Assembly (NCBI RefSeq): GCF_024979255.1
Contig: NZ_JANLCN010000003.1
Coordinates: 310,001 to 374,000, forward strand
From: Herbiconiux moechotypicola
GTDB lineage: Bacteria > Actinomycetota > Actinomycetes > Actinomycetales > Microbacteriaceae
Reading direction: 5' to 3'
Length of the DNA stretch: 64,000 nucleotides
Shown here: positions 8,274 to 17,053 of the stretch, piece by piece
How positions within the stretch are numbered: the stretch's first letter is position 1
Layout: each line of letters starts with the position of its first letter
Translations under genes and position numbers: made by a program
The notes under the pieces: generated by a model
Databases searched by the model: none
What the model was told of the DNA's origin: nothing
Seen by the model: the letters and a program-made list of their open reading frames with translations, nothing else

Positions 8274-9470
8274 ATGCAGTTCACCGACTTCGTTGGAAAC
8301 ACGATCGGTGACATGGGTGCAGCGACTACGGTTGAGTGCCCGTTCGAGCACCCGTCGGGTCACAGGGGCTTTCGGTCGGAAAGGACGCCGCTTCTTCCGT
8401 CGCGCACGGCGCGACGCTTCGGGTGCCGCGGTCGGAGCATCGCAAGAGGTGCGACTTCTCCGCTGCGTACCCGTACCGCAGCATGGTCCGCGAAGGTGAT
8501 CGGCACCCGCCGTCGTGTCCTGCTGACCGCGGTCGAAAGTGTCCGCACGGAGCCTGTGCGCAGGGCCGTCTTTGCACACGCAAAGCTCGTGCATGTCATG
8601 GAGGGACGGATCGAGCTAGAGACCGCCTCCGGCTCTCGTGAACTTTGGGCAGGCAGCGCGTTGCTGCTCGGCGTGGGGCACTGGTGTTCGATTCGGCCGC
8701 TCCCATCGGCCCGCCTGTGGACCGTGTACGTCGATGACAGCTTCTTTCGCGCACACATGCGCTGGATACTGTCCGACATCGCCGACGTCGACACGAGTGT
8801 CCGGGTAGACACCTGGGACGGGTCTGCCGTCGTCCTTCAGCTCGGCCAGGCCATACTCCGTCGGAACGAGCGGGTTTGGCGCCAGATGAGCGTCGCTTGC
8901 CAACAACACCCCACCGGGCTGGCGGCAGCCCGTCTCATCAGCCTGTTCACACAGACAGTCGAAGTGAGCCTGCCGACGCTTCTCGATCACCGGATACATG
9001 AATCAGTAGGCACCCGGGCTGAGTTCCCAATACGTGGGGCTCTTGCCCGCCCCCTCTACTCCCCGCCCGTCCGGAAGGCGATCACTCTCCTGCGTTCGAC
9101 CATGACTGAGCCATGGTCGATACCGCGGCTCTCCGGTGAGATCGCGATGTCGAAGGCCCACTTGACGAGGCAGTTCAACGAGCAGGTCGGCGTTGCCCCC
9201 ATGCGCTTCCTGACTGAGGTTCGGCTCACTGAGTTTACCCGGCTGATCGAAGAAACTGAACTCAGTGTGTCGGCGGCTGCGGAGGCAGTCGGATGGGATG
9301 ATGCGCGCGTCGCGACCCGGTGGTTCCGCCGCAGATTTGGCACAAGTCCCTCGCACTTCCGACTGCACCCGCACCCGCAAAGCGAATCCTTACCGTCGGA
9401 GATCAACTCGCAGAGCGTCGAGGGATCTCCGGGTCTGGCTCCTTCGTTCGACGCGCAGTCTGACTCATAG
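8274..9470 (+). CDS. AraC-family regulator (AraC-binding-like domain); start uncertain
   Basis: The C-terminal 100 residues are a clear AraC double helix-turn-helix (WSIPRLSGEIAMSKAHLTRQF and SVSAAAEAVGWDDARVATRWF, then FGTSPSHFR). The middle (HAKLVHVMEGRIELETASG, WAGSALLLGVGHW) resembles the cupin-like sensory domain. The first 70 residues from the ATG at 8274 are arginine-rich and unlike the family; GTG at 8496 would give a more usual protein of about 324 residues. It lies 12 bases after the TMEM175 gene. The 208 bases after it (9471-9678) contain no convincing gene except ICE leader sequence. Confidence 0.72.
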   Translation: MQFTDFVGNTIGDMGAATTVECPFEHPSGHRGFRSERTPLLPSRTARRFGCRGRSIARGATSPLRTRTAAWSAKVIGTRRRVLLTAVESVRTEPVRRAVFAHAKLVHVMEGRIELETASGSRELWAGSALLLGVGHWCSIRPLPSARLWTVYVDDSFFRAHMRWILSDIADVDTSVRVDTWDGSAVVLQLGQAILRRNERVWRQMSVACQQHPTGLAAARLISLFTQTVEVSLPTLLDHRIHESVGTRAEFPIRGALARPLYSPPVRKAITLLRSTMTEPWSIPRLSGEIAMSKAHLTRQFNEQVGVAPMRFLTEVRLTEFTRLIEETELSVSAAAEAVGWDDARVATRWFRRRFGTSPSHFRLHPHPQSESLPSEINSQSVEGSPGLAPSFDAQSDS

Positions 9471-9614
9471 ATCTCACTTCGCCACTCACAATTTGGCGTT
9501 TTCCTCGACCGAACGCCTCACCTCGGGGTAGGCCAGATATCTCGCGTCGGGTTCATCGGGGATCCTGACGGCAGCCTCATTTCGCTCCGCCTGCTCCGAT
9601 TCCTGATCCTCCCG

Positions 9615-9622
9615 GCGCACCT
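9615..9622 (+). promoter_or_regulatory. ICE leader box GCGCACCT, copy 1 (before the ardC-like gene)
   Basis: GCGCACCT ends 56 bases before the ATG at 9679. The downstream ribosome site is embedded in CCTCGCCGGGAGG, which can fold on itself. Confidence 0.5.
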
Positions 9623-9678
9623 CATGGTCGCAGCGGTCACCGGCACACGCCGTTGGCCTCGCCGGGAGGAGGGCAGCC

Positions 9679-10743
9679 ATGGCGACGGATGACGAGGCTC
9701 GCGCGGTGCGAGATGCGAAGCTGGACGAGCTTCACGAACGTCTGGCGGACGCGGTTGGGCGTCTCGCATCGGGTGATGACTGGCGGCGTGCGTTGGTGTT
9801 CGCGGCGCGGTTTCGGTCGAGGTCGTTTGGGAACACGCTGCTGATCTGGTCGCAGCACCTGGATGCGTTCGAGAAGGGGCGAGTGCCGGATCCAGAGCCG
9901 TCGTACGTCGCCGGCTACAAACAGTGGCAGTCGCTCGGCCGTCAGGTCGCGAAGGGTCAGCCAGGGTACATGATCTTCGCCCCGGTGACGGGTCGGTTCG
10001 CGTCTTCGACGCCGCAGGGTGCCGAGTCGTGGCGACGGCTCGGGAGGTTCGAGAAGCCCAAGCCTGGTGAGGCGGTGCGCTCCCGGATGATCTCCGCCTG
10101 CCCCGCCTATGTCTGGGATGTCTCGCAGACCACCGGCGACCCGATCCCTGAGCGTCCGACGCCGCGGCTGCTGGAGGGCGAGGCACCCGCGGGGCTGTGG
10201 GATGGGCTGGCGGCGCTGGTAGAGGCGGACGGGTACCGAGTGCTGCGGGTGGAGCACGAGGGCATAATCGGCGGCGCGAACGGCCTGACCGACTACCGGG
10301 CGCGCACGGTCACGGTCAGGACGAACATGGACCCGGCCGCGCAGGTGAAGACGCTGGCGCACGAACTCGGCCATGTCCGCCTGCACGGCCCCGACAACCC
10401 GGATTGGCCGGGACATCGCGGGATCGGCGAGGTGGAGGCGGAGTCGGTGGCGTTGATGATCGGCGCCGCGCACGGCATGGACACCGCCTCCTATGCGATC
10501 CCGTACGTCTCTGGCTGGGCCGGCACGGTGACGGACAAGGACCCCGCCGAGGTGGTGCAGGCCACCGGCGAACGGGTGCGGAAAGCAGCCGGCGTGATCC
10601 TCGACGCTCTCGACACGGTGCAGCTCGGCGGCGGTGATCCGCCCGGCCTGACCCGCGAGACGCCGCCGCGCGTCGACCGGACACCGCCAGCCGCCATCGA
10701 ACCGATGCGTCCGGTGGCAGGTGTTGCGGCGAGGAGCCTCTGA
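9679..10743 (+). CDS. ArdC-like antirestriction protein (ssDNA-binding domain plus zincin)
   Basis: 354 residues. The N-terminal half (RSRSFGNTLLIWSQ, then YKQWQSLGRQVAKGQPGYMIF) is the ArdC ssDNA-binding domain. The second half is an ImmA/IrrE-type metallopeptidase domain with HELGH at residues 228-232 and the further acidic ligand in GEVEAES near 250. ArdC proteins coat incoming single strands and protect conjugated DNA from restriction. It is the first ICE backbone gene; the ATG follows GGGAGGAGGG. Its stop overlaps the next start (TGATG), implying coupled translation. In related elements a relaxase often stands upstream; none is seen here. Confidence 0.85.
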   Translation: MATDDEARAVRDAKLDELHERLADAVGRLASGDDWRRALVFAARFRSRSFGNTLLIWSQHLDAFEKGRVPDPEPSYVAGYKQWQSLGRQVAKGQPGYMIFAPVTGRFASSTPQGAESWRRLGRFEKPKPGEAVRSRMISACPAYVWDVSQTTGDPIPERPTPRLLEGEAPAGLWDGLAALVEADGYRVLRVEHEGIIGGANGLTDYRARTVTVRTNMDPAAQVKTLAHELGHVRLHGPDNPDWPGHRGIGEVEAESVALMIGAAHGMDTASYAIPYVSGWAGTVTDKDPAEVVQATGERVRKAAGVILDALDTVQLGGGDPPGLTRETPPRVDRTPPAAIEPMRPVAGVAARSL

Positions 10744-11648
10744 TGAACCCCGCGCGCCTGTTCGCTGCGGTAGCGGGGATGCCGCTGCCGGCTGCCGCGG
10801 CGCGGATCGCAGCGGCTGGGGTGCCGGTGTTTCCGTGTGTGCCGGGCGGGAAGCGTCCCCTGGTGGAGCATGGCTTCCACGAGGCGACCACGGATGCCGG
10901 TCAGGTCGCGGGGTGGTGGCGGCGGTGGCCTGCCTCGAACATCGGCGTGCCGACGGGAGCCGCGTCGGGTCTGGACGTCGTCGACGTGGACGTCAAGGCT
11001 GCCGGCTCGGGGTTCGCCGCGTTCGACCGGGCCCGGCAGGCCGGGCTGGTGACGGGGTGGGTGGCGTTGGTGCACACGCCTTCGGGCGGGATGCACGCCT
11101 ACTTCCCGGCCGATCCCGAGCGGCAACAGTCGTCGTGGCAGGCCGCGGGTGCGCGGGTGGATTTCCGCGGCACCGGCGGGTACATCATCGTCCCGCCCTC
11201 GATCATCGAGGTGCAGGGTGGTTTGCCGGGCCGGTATGAGCTGATCGGCGGATCACAGCCAGCACCCGGGCCGGTGGACGCCGTCGCCCTGCGGGAGTTC
11301 CTTGACCCTCGCCCGGCGTCGTCGTTCCGTGCTGGTGGGGTGTCGCGGGAGCAGGATGCGCGGCGGCTGGCCGGGTGGGTCGCCGCTCTCGGGGAGGGCG
11401 AACGCAACCGCGGTCTGTTCTGGGCCGCGTGCCGCCTCGCAGAAGCCGGCGCACCGCCGAACGCCGCGTTGGATGTGCTGGGGCCAGCGGCGCAGCATGC
11501 GGGGTTGCCGCCGCGGGAGGTGTTCACCACGATCCGCTCCGCGTACCGAGCCGTCGGCGCCGGCGCGGCCCCGACCAGCACCGATTCGAGATCGCACGAC
11601 GATACGGGGCATCGAGCGGTGGCGTCTCGAACCCGGGTGCTGTCGTGA
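10743..11648 (+). CDS. Bifunctional primase-polymerase (AEP, Prim-Pol N-terminal type)
   Basis: 301 residues. The archaeo-eukaryotic primase core is visible: SGLDVVDVDVK (metal-binding aspartates), TPSGGMHAYF and GARVDFRGTGGYIIVPPS. The tail (AGWVAALGEGERNRGLFWAACRLAEAG) is the small helical region usual after Prim-Pol. It probably primes replication or second-strand synthesis of the transferred element. There is no fused helicase, so it would need a host helicase. It is translationally coupled at both ends (TGATG with ardC, GTGATG with the DUF2637 gene). Confidence 0.85.
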   Translation: MNPARLFAAVAGMPLPAAAARIAAAGVPVFPCVPGGKRPLVEHGFHEATTDAGQVAGWWRRWPASNIGVPTGAASGLDVVDVDVKAAGSGFAAFDRARQAGLVTGWVALVHTPSGGMHAYFPADPERQQSSWQAAGARVDFRGTGGYIIVPPSIIEVQGGLPGRYELIGGSQPAPGPVDAVALREFLDPRPASSFRAGGVSREQDARRLAGWVAALGEGERNRGLFWAACRLAEAGAPPNAALDVLGPAAQHAGLPPREVFTTIRSAYRAVGAGAAPTSTDSRSHDDTGHRAVASRTRVLS

Positions 11649-12322
11649 TGCCCGAGGTGGGGTCGCGGGGCGGGCGGCTGGCGGTGGTGACGGCGGTCGC
11701 GGGGACGGTGCTGATCGCGGCCGGCGCGTTCTGGCTCTCGTTCACCGCCCTGGCTGATCTCGCCCATCGCTCAGGGGTCGCGGCGGATCAGGCATGGGCG
11801 TGGCCGGTGATCGTGGATGGTCTGATCGTCGTCGCGACGGTCGCGGTCGTTGCTCTCGCGGGGCAGCGCGCGGCGTGGTACCCGTGGGTGCTGCTGGCCG
11901 GTGGTGCGCTGATCTCGGTCACCGCGAACGCCCTGCACGCGATCGTCGCCGCCGACGCCGACGTGCCCGCCGTCCTCGCCGCATCCGTCGCCGCCGTGCC
12001 GCCGCTGGTGCTACTCGCCTCCACGCACCTCACCGTCGTGCTCGTCCGATCACGCACCGCCGAGCCCGCCCCCGCAACCGAGCCTGCTGCGGATGTTCTG
12101 TCGGGGCTCGAGCCTCCCCCGCCGCCACCGGCCGATACGTCAGCGTCGGTGCCGGTGCGGGTCGGGCGGCGGTTGGTGGCGGTGCGGTTGCGGGAGGAGG
12201 GGTGGTCGAACAAGGCGATCGCCCGGCACCTCCAGGTGGCGCCATCGACGGTGGGCCGCTGGTTCGCGGCAGCGCCGGTCGCACCTGATGTGCAGGAGAG
12301 CCCGAAGGAGCTGACCGTATGA
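11648..12322 (+). CDS. DUF2637 membrane protein with C-terminal helix-turn-helix
   Basis: 224 residues. Four membrane helices (about 10-32, 48-70, 76-96, 100-122) match DUF2637, a family found in actinobacterial conjugative elements and related to Spd plasmid-spread proteins. After a Pro-rich linker (EPPPPPPADT) comes a helix-turn-helix, VAVRLREEGWSNKAIARHLQVAPSTVGRWF. The join of a membrane domain and a DNA-binding motif suggests it tethers DNA or reads membrane state. It overlaps its neighbours by one and four bases. Confidence 0.75.
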   Translation: MPEVGSRGGRLAVVTAVAGTVLIAAGAFWLSFTALADLAHRSGVAADQAWAWPVIVDGLIVVATVAVVALAGQRAAWYPWVLLAGGALISVTANALHAIVAADADVPAVLAASVAAVPPLVLLASTHLTVVLVRSRTAEPAPATEPAADVLSGLEPPPPPPADTSASVPVRVGRRLVAVRLREEGWSNKAIARHLQVAPSTVGRWFAAAPVAPDVQESPKELTV

Positions 12323-12744
12323 CCGAGCCGACCATCACCCCGCGTTCCATGCTCCGCACCCCGGACCCCCACCCGCACCGCCCTGCCGCCGCTGTTGAGG
12401 CGGCGGAGGTATCGGAGCTGGCCCGGCACCGGGACCCGTCGCTGACCGACGCCGCACGAACGGTGCCGCGCCGAGGGTCCGGCGTGGAGTGGGTACGCCC
12501 CAGCGACCTGCTGGTATCGCGCTCTGCCCGCATCGCCGGACGCGGGATCGACTTCCAGGCCGAGCTCGCCCGCCGCACCCGCTCCCTGCCAGTGCACGCG
12601 GCGCGGGCGACCGGCCGCAGCGTCCAGCGTCTCGGTGCGGGGGTCAGTGATGGTGCGCGGCGGTTGCCGCCGGTGTCGGCGTTCGGTCAAGGCGCGACGC
12701 CATCGGGGTCGCCGGTGTCACGGTCCGGGATCGGGCTGGGGTAA
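12319..12744 (+). CDS. ICE protein of unknown function
   Basis: 141 residues, start overlapping the preceding stop (ATGA). Basic and proline/arginine-rich, with no membrane segment, cysteine cluster or recognised domain. The only regular stretch is a probable helix around PSDLLVSRSARIAGRGIDFQAELARRTR. Its place in a coupled replication block suggests a role in element replication or DNA binding, but no function can be assigned. Confidence 0.6.
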   Translation: MTEPTITPRSMLRTPDPHPHRPAAAVEAAEVSELARHRDPSLTDAARTVPRRGSGVEWVRPSDLLVSRSARIAGRGIDFQAELARRTRSLPVHAARATGRSVQRLGAGVSDGARRLPPVSAFGQGATPSGSPVSRSGIGLG

Positions 12745-12798
12745 CCCCATGTACGCCCCCGGCAGGAGAGCGCGCAGCGCGCCGGCTGGGGAGCGTGT

Positions 12799-12822
12799 GC
12801 GCACCTCCTGGTCAGGAGGTGC
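12799..12822 (+). promoter_or_regulatory. ICE leader box, copy 2, inside a perfect hairpin that hides the ribosome site
   Basis: GCACCTCCTG (12801-12810) and CAGGAGGTGC (12813-12822) form a perfect 10-bp stem with a two-base gap. The right arm contains the AGGAGGT ribosome site for the ATG at 12827. The left arm includes the box GCGCACCT (12799-12806). Confidence 0.6.
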
Positions 12823-12826
12823 CGGA

Positions 12827-13690
12827 ATGCCCACAACAAGGACCCGCCCGGTGCGGGATCGTTTCGAGGACTCGGAAGCGCTGCGCGCCCTGCTGAACCG
12901 ACTGCACAACGCCGGCCGCGGCGCGTGGCGCACCGACCCGGACGCGGCAGCGCTGATGCGGCACGCGGCGCAGAAGTACGCGGCGCTAGCGAAGAAACAC
13001 AGCCTCGACCCGTGGGAAGCCGCATCGGCGGCCTTCGAAGCGATGCGAGGCGCCGCCACACGTCGAGCGGATGACCCGTGGGCGGTGGTGACCCGAGCAG
13101 TAAAGGTCACCTGCATCGGCGAGGAACGCGGCAACGGGCTGCTCTGCTCCGTGCACCAAGCCCGCCGCCCCCGCTACTCGGTCTTCCACGACGCGGAACG
13201 GTTCAGCGACCGCGAGAACCCGCTGACCGACTACCACCCCGCCTTCCATATCGCCCCCTTCACCGACACCGACGTCGACAAGGCAGATGCGGATGGGCCG
13301 GGGCAGATGGTGGATGTGGGTTCGGCGGTGGAGGACACGATCGCGTTGCTCGGCCTGCTCCGCTGGCGGCCGGAGACGGCGCGCGCCGCGGTGGAATATG
13401 TGACGGCCCGCCTCGCGCTGGCGCCATCGCGGGCGTCGGCGTTCGAGGTGCTGCGCCGGGACCGGCAAGCCCGCGCCCTCCTCGATCTGCCCGCCGCATC
13501 CTGGAGGGGGCTGCTGCGGGTCGTTCTCGGTGCCCCCGACCCGCAGCTCGCGCACACGAACGCGGGCCGTGGGGTGCTGCTGCGGCTGCTGATCGGCGAA
13601 CCGCTGCGGGCGCTCCTAGCAGACGATGATCTCGTGCTGGCTGCGAGCGTCGCGGCCCCTGGGCTCGATCCGGGACCGGAGGGGCGATGA
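12827..13690 (+). CDS. ICE protein of unknown function (conserved-looking, soluble)
   Basis: 287 residues from the ATG after AGGAGGT; an earlier in-frame start would place the hairpin inside the coding region. The protein is soluble and mostly helical (FEDSEALRALLNRLHNAGRGAW, WEAASAAFEAMR), with a central segment HPAFHIAPFTDTDVDKADAD. No recognised domain. Its stop overlaps the ParB-like start by four bases, so it belongs to the replication/partition block. The hairpin on its ribosome site suggests translation is controlled. Confidence 0.65.
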   Translation: MPTTRTRPVRDRFEDSEALRALLNRLHNAGRGAWRTDPDAAALMRHAAQKYAALAKKHSLDPWEAASAAFEAMRGAATRRADDPWAVVTRAVKVTCIGEERGNGLLCSVHQARRPRYSVFHDAERFSDRENPLTDYHPAFHIAPFTDTDVDKADADGPGQMVDVGSAVEDTIALLGLLRWRPETARAAVEYVTARLALAPSRASAFEVLRRDRQARALLDLPAASWRGLLRVVLGAPDPQLAHTNAGRGVLLRLLIGEPLRALLADDDLVLAASVAAPGLDPGPEGR

Positions 13691-14760
13691 GCGCGCCGTC
13701 CGGGCATATCGAGCTGGAGCGCACCGTCGAATCCATCGTCGTCGGGCTCCGGCACCGCCACGACCTCGGGGACCTTTCCCCCCTGGTGGAATCGATCCGC
13801 CGCAGCGGGCTCTTGCAGCCGATCACCGTCACCCCAACCGGGCATCTGATCTGCGGCGCCCGACGTCTGGCCGCGCTCCGGATCCTCGGCATCAGGACCG
13901 TAAACGTGTGGGTCCGCAGTGGCATCTCGGACCGGCTCGGACAACTCCTGGCGGAGCAGGACGACAACCTCCTCCACAAGCCCCTGACCCAGCTGGAGGC
14001 CGCCGGCCTGTACCGGGAGCTCAAGGCTCTGCTGGCAGAAGACGCCGCCCGCCGCCAGGAAGCCACCCGGTTCCGCACCGCCGACGACGCCTGGGAGGAC
14101 GGTGGTGGCAAGTTGCCACCACCGCAGTCCGCGCACGGCAAGTCCCGCTCGCAGGCGGCGATCATGGTGACCGGCCGGGACTCGCACAAGTCGCTGGAAC
14201 GTATCGGCAGGATCGAACACCTCGCCGCCGACGAGTCCCAACCGGAGGCGGTGCGCCGCCAGGCGGCCGAGGAGCTCGCACGCCTCCAAGCCGGCGGGAG
14301 CGTGCACCCTTCGCACCTGCGCGTGAACACGGAACTGTCCCTCGCCGAGCTTGACCGCCTCGCCACCGACCCGACCCAACCCGAGGAAGTGCGCGGGCAG
14401 GCTCGCGCGGAGGCCGCGGCGATCCGGGATGCCGAGCGGGTCGCGAAGGCCGCGGAGCTGGACGCACTGGCGACGGCCGCGCTCGCCCGCGTGAAGGCAG
14501 CGAAGACCACCGCCCGTAAAGGCAAGCGACAGGTGTTGACGGCGGTCGAGACGGGTGCACCGGTGCCGTTCCCGCTGAGCGTGTTCACGGCCACCTGGGA
14601 CGACATGGCCTCCTGGTGGACCCACTACGACCCCACCGTGATCGGCACTGCGCTCACCGATGAGCAATGGACCCGGTTCGAGCAGACCCTCGCCGGCACG
14701 ATCGCGTTCGCCGACGCCGCCCGCACGGTCAGGCAGACCCGGGGCGAACGAACCGCCTGA
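13687..14760 (+). CDS. ParB-like nuclease/partition-domain protein
   Basis: 357 residues. The first 110 hold a ParB N-terminal domain (ERTVESIVVGLRHRHDLGDLSPLVESIRRSGLLQPITVTP, ending ICGARRLAALRILG, the CTP/phosphate-binding GxRR-type motif). A helix-turn-helix-like middle and a long charged helical region (about 180-290) follow. It may partition the excised circular form or act in nicking or regulation. The unusual PPPQSAHGKSRSQAAIM segment is a flexible linker. No ParA partner is seen in the window. Confidence 0.78.
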   Translation: MSAPSGHIELERTVESIVVGLRHRHDLGDLSPLVESIRRSGLLQPITVTPTGHLICGARRLAALRILGIRTVNVWVRSGISDRLGQLLAEQDDNLLHKPLTQLEAAGLYRELKALLAEDAARRQEATRFRTADDAWEDGGGKLPPPQSAHGKSRSQAAIMVTGRDSHKSLERIGRIEHLAADESQPEAVRRQAAEELARLQAGGSVHPSHLRVNTELSLAELDRLATDPTQPEEVRGQARAEAAAIRDAERVAKAAELDALATAALARVKAAKTTARKGKRQVLTAVETGAPVPFPLSVFTATWDDMASWWTHYDPTVIGTALTDEQWTRFEQTLAGTIAFADAARTVRQTRGERTA

Positions 14761-14776
14761 ACCGACGGCGGTGCGG

Positions 14777-14784
14777 GCGCACCT
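14777..14784 (+). promoter_or_regulatory. ICE leader box GCGCACCT, copy 3
   Basis: It lies just after the ParB stop, 47 bases before the ATG at 14832. CCTTCCCAG overlapping the box can pair with CTGGAAGG, which holds the downstream ribosome site, with one bulged base. Confidence 0.5.
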
Positions 14785-14831
14785 TCCCAGCGACACCACA
14801 CCTGTTGCCGCCCTGGAAGGGAGACCCGCGC

Positions 14832-15518
14832 ATGAACCCTGCTGCCGACCGTCGCCGTCGCCGTCTGCTGATCGCCGCGACCGCCGGAGGTCTTGCCCTG
14901 CTGATCCTCGTCGGCGGCGGCATCTACGGACTCCTCCGCGGCCCCGCCACACCCGCCCCCGAGACCCCGGGCCGCACGTCCCCGTCCGCAACCGCGACCC
15001 CGGGCCGACCGGACGCTCCTGCACCTGAGGCCGTGTCACCTTTCGGTGGCCCGGTGGCGTTCGCCCGCAACATCGCTGCTGCGCTGTTCGCCTGGGACAC
15101 CGCCTCCGGGTACGGTCCTGCCGACTACGCCCAAGTGATCGCGGATGTCGCTCACCCCTCGGAGGCGGATGCGCTGGTGACCGACGTGCGCGCCTACCTC
15201 CCCGCCACGGAGGCATGGGCGCAGCTGCGGCAGTACCAGACCCGCCAGTGGATGACCATCGACGACGTGTTCGTCCCCGACGCGTGGGAGACCGCGCTGA
15301 CGCAGGCCGCACCCGGGCAGATCCCTGACGGGGCGACCGCAATCACGGTCACCGGCACGAGGCACCGTGACGGCATCTGGGACACCACACCGGTCGAGGC
15401 ATCCCGGCCGGTGGCGTTCACGGTGTTCATGATCTGCACACCCCCGATCCCGGGTCGCGGCGGGACAGGGGCATGTGAGCTGCTGCGGCTGTCCGCCCTC
15501 GACAACCCCCTCCGCTGA
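14832..15518 (+). CDS. Membrane-anchored transfer protein, VirB8/TcpC-like by position
   Basis: 228 residues. A basic tail (ADRRRRR) precedes one membrane helix (about 11-33), a Pro/Thr-rich linker (TPAPETPGRTSPSATATPG) and a soluble extracytoplasmic domain of about 160 residues. That architecture, and its place before the VirB1-like hydrolase, fits the VirB8/TcpC class, bitopic proteins with NTF2-like outer domains that scaffold the secretion channel. The assignment rests on architecture and context; I see no diagnostic motif. The ribosome site GGAAGGGAG supports the start. Confidence 0.6.
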   Translation: MNPAADRRRRRLLIAATAGGLALLILVGGGIYGLLRGPATPAPETPGRTSPSATATPGRPDAPAPEAVSPFGGPVAFARNIAAALFAWDTASGYGPADYAQVIADVAHPSEADALVTDVRAYLPATEAWAQLRQYQTRQWMTIDDVFVPDAWETALTQAAPGQIPDGATAITVTGTRHRDGIWDTTPVEASRPVAFTVFMICTPPIPGRGGTGACELLRLSALDNPLR

Positions 15519-15532
15519 GAACCGGTGTCGCT

Positions 15533-16708
15533 GTGATGCGGAAGCTGGGCGTCCTGCTCGTCGCGCTGCTGTTCTTCGCCCCCTCGACTGTGCTCATCGG
15601 CGTCGCCACGCTCCTGAACCCCGCAGCGACCGCGACCTGCCTGCCCGGGTCGCTGCTGGTCGGCCCGATCCCCGACTCGCTGACCGCCACCACTCGCGAC
15701 GGGGCCACGGTGACGCTGAACCGCACCCAGCTCAACCATGCCGCCACGATCATCACCACGGGTTCGCAGACCACCGGCGTCGGCCGGCCAGGAGTGGTCA
15801 TCGCGCTCATGGCCGCGCTCACCGAATCGAGCCTGCGGATGCTCGCCAACACCGGCGCGTATCCCGAGTCGGCGGACTACCCCAACGACGGCAACGGCTC
15901 AGATCACGACAGCCTCGGGCTGTTCCAGATGCGACCGCAGTCCGGGTGGGGCACGGTCGCGGAACTCATGGACGCGAGCTACCAGGCCCGCGCGTTCTAC
16001 GGTGGGCCAACCGGCCCGAACTACCCCTCGCCGCGCGGCCTGCTGGACATCCCCGGCTGGCAGAGCCTCGACCCGGGCGAGGCCGCCCAGGCGGTCGAGG
16101 TGAGCGCGTACCCGGACAGGTATCAGAACTACCAGCCGGTCGCTGAGGCGATCGTGACCGCCCTCACCCGGCCCGCGGGCTCAGGAGGTGGCAGCGGCGC
16201 AACACCGGTCGTACCCGAGACCACCCGGCTGGTGTTCCCCCTGCCCGAGGGGACCTGGGTGCGCACCAGCGGGTTCGGGTGGCGTGAGGACCCGATGACC
16301 GGGGAACGAGCGTTCCACGCGGGCTCCGACTTCGCCGCCGCGGACGGCACCCCGATCCTCGCCGTCGCCGACGGCCTCGTCGTACATGCGGAGTACACGG
16401 GCAACTACGGCGGCCTGGTCATCATCGAGCACACCGTGAACGGGGAACGAGTCGCGTCGTACTACGCCCATATGTGGGAGACCGGCATCCATGTCACCGA
16501 AGGGCAGACGGTCACTGCCGGGCAGCACATCGGCGATGTCGGCTCCTCCGGGAAGTCCACCGGCCCGCACCTGCACCTGGAGATCCACCCCGGCGGACAA
16601 GGGCACGACCCCGTCGACGCGGACGCCTGGCTCACCGACCACGCCGCAGAAGGCGTCACCGCGGGCGACACGACCCTCACCACCTGCACCGCAGGCGGGA
16701 GCGCCTGA
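15533..16708 (+). CDS. VirB1-like cell-wall hydrolase (lysozyme-like plus M23 peptidase)
   Basis: 391 residues. A signal peptide or anchor (about 4-28) is followed by a lytic-transglycosylase-like domain (IALMAALTESSLRML with the catalytic Glu, then DSLGLFQMRP) and a C-terminal M23/LytM domain with Zn ligands in HAGSDF (about 262) and HLHLEI (about 346). A Gly/Ser linker (SGGGSGA) joins them. It opens the peptidoglycan for the conjugation channel, acting outside the membrane. The start is GTG directly followed by ATG. Its stop overlaps the next gene by one base. Confidence 0.87.
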   Translation: MMRKLGVLLVALLFFAPSTVLIGVATLLNPAATATCLPGSLLVGPIPDSLTATTRDGATVTLNRTQLNHAATIITTGSQTTGVGRPGVVIALMAALTESSLRMLANTGAYPESADYPNDGNGSDHDSLGLFQMRPQSGWGTVAELMDASYQARAFYGGPTGPNYPSPRGLLDIPGWQSLDPGEAAQAVEVSAYPDRYQNYQPVAEAIVTALTRPAGSGGGSGATPVVPETTRLVFPLPEGTWVRTSGFGWREDPMTGERAFHAGSDFAAADGTPILAVADGLVVHAEYTGNYGGLVIIEHTVNGERVASYYAHMWETGIHVTEGQTVTAGQHIGDVGSSGKSTGPHLHLEIHPGGQGHDPVDADAWLTDHAAEGVTAGDTTLTTCTAGGSA

Positions 16709-16974
16709 TGGACGTGTTCCCCGACTTCGACGGCGTCGGCGCAACCGGCGAACTGCAGTCCATCGTCGGCGCGCTGCTGATGTTCGTGCTCATCATCGCC
16801 GTCCTCATGCTCATCATCTGCGCCATCGTCTGGGCTGTTGCGTCATCGTCCGGCAACCATCAGGCGGCTACCAAGGCCCGCACCGGCCTGTGGGTGTCGG
16901 TCGGCGCCGCCGCGCTCGCCGGCGCCGGGGTCGCGTGGATGAACTTCCTCCTCGACCTCGGCACCCAGCTCTGA
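16708..16974 (+). CDS. Small two-helix membrane protein, pilin-like (DUF6112 type), copy 1
   Basis: 88 residues with two hydrophobic helices (about 22-46 and 61-82) separated by a short basic loop (SGNHQAATKARTG). Size and topology match VirB2/TrbC-like subunits, and the family I recall at this position is DUF6112. It is paralogous to the gene at 17054: both share a GAL/V..V..II..V..LII.AIVW helix followed by a basic loop. It may form the extracellular or channel-lining component of the secretion system. Confidence 0.7.
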   Translation: MDVFPDFDGVGATGELQSIVGALLMFVLIIAVLMLIICAIVWAVASSSGNHQAATKARTGLWVSVGAAALAGAGVAWMNFLLDLGTQL

Positions 16975-17005
16975 CCGGCCCCGCCGGCCGAGCGGGACAG
17001 ACGGG

Positions 17006-17013
17006 GCGCACCT
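17006..17013 (+). promoter_or_regulatory. ICE leader box GCGCACCT, copy 4
   Basis: It extends to GGGGCGCACCTGACCG. CCTGAC can pair with GTCAAGG, the ribosome site of the GTG at 17054, with one bulged A. Confidence 0.5.
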
Positions 17014-17053
17014 GACCGTCGAGAACTCGTCTCGTCACCGTCAAGGAGCAATC

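Noticed and set aside
8336-8641. An alternative plus-strand frame over the start of the second AraC gene
   Set aside because: It has no family resemblance, while the overlapping frame leads into a clear AraC domain.
9486-9680. A 64-codon minus-strand frame upstream of the ardC-like gene
   Set aside because: It overlaps the leader box and the ardC start, matches no family I know, and its length is expected by chance at this GC content.
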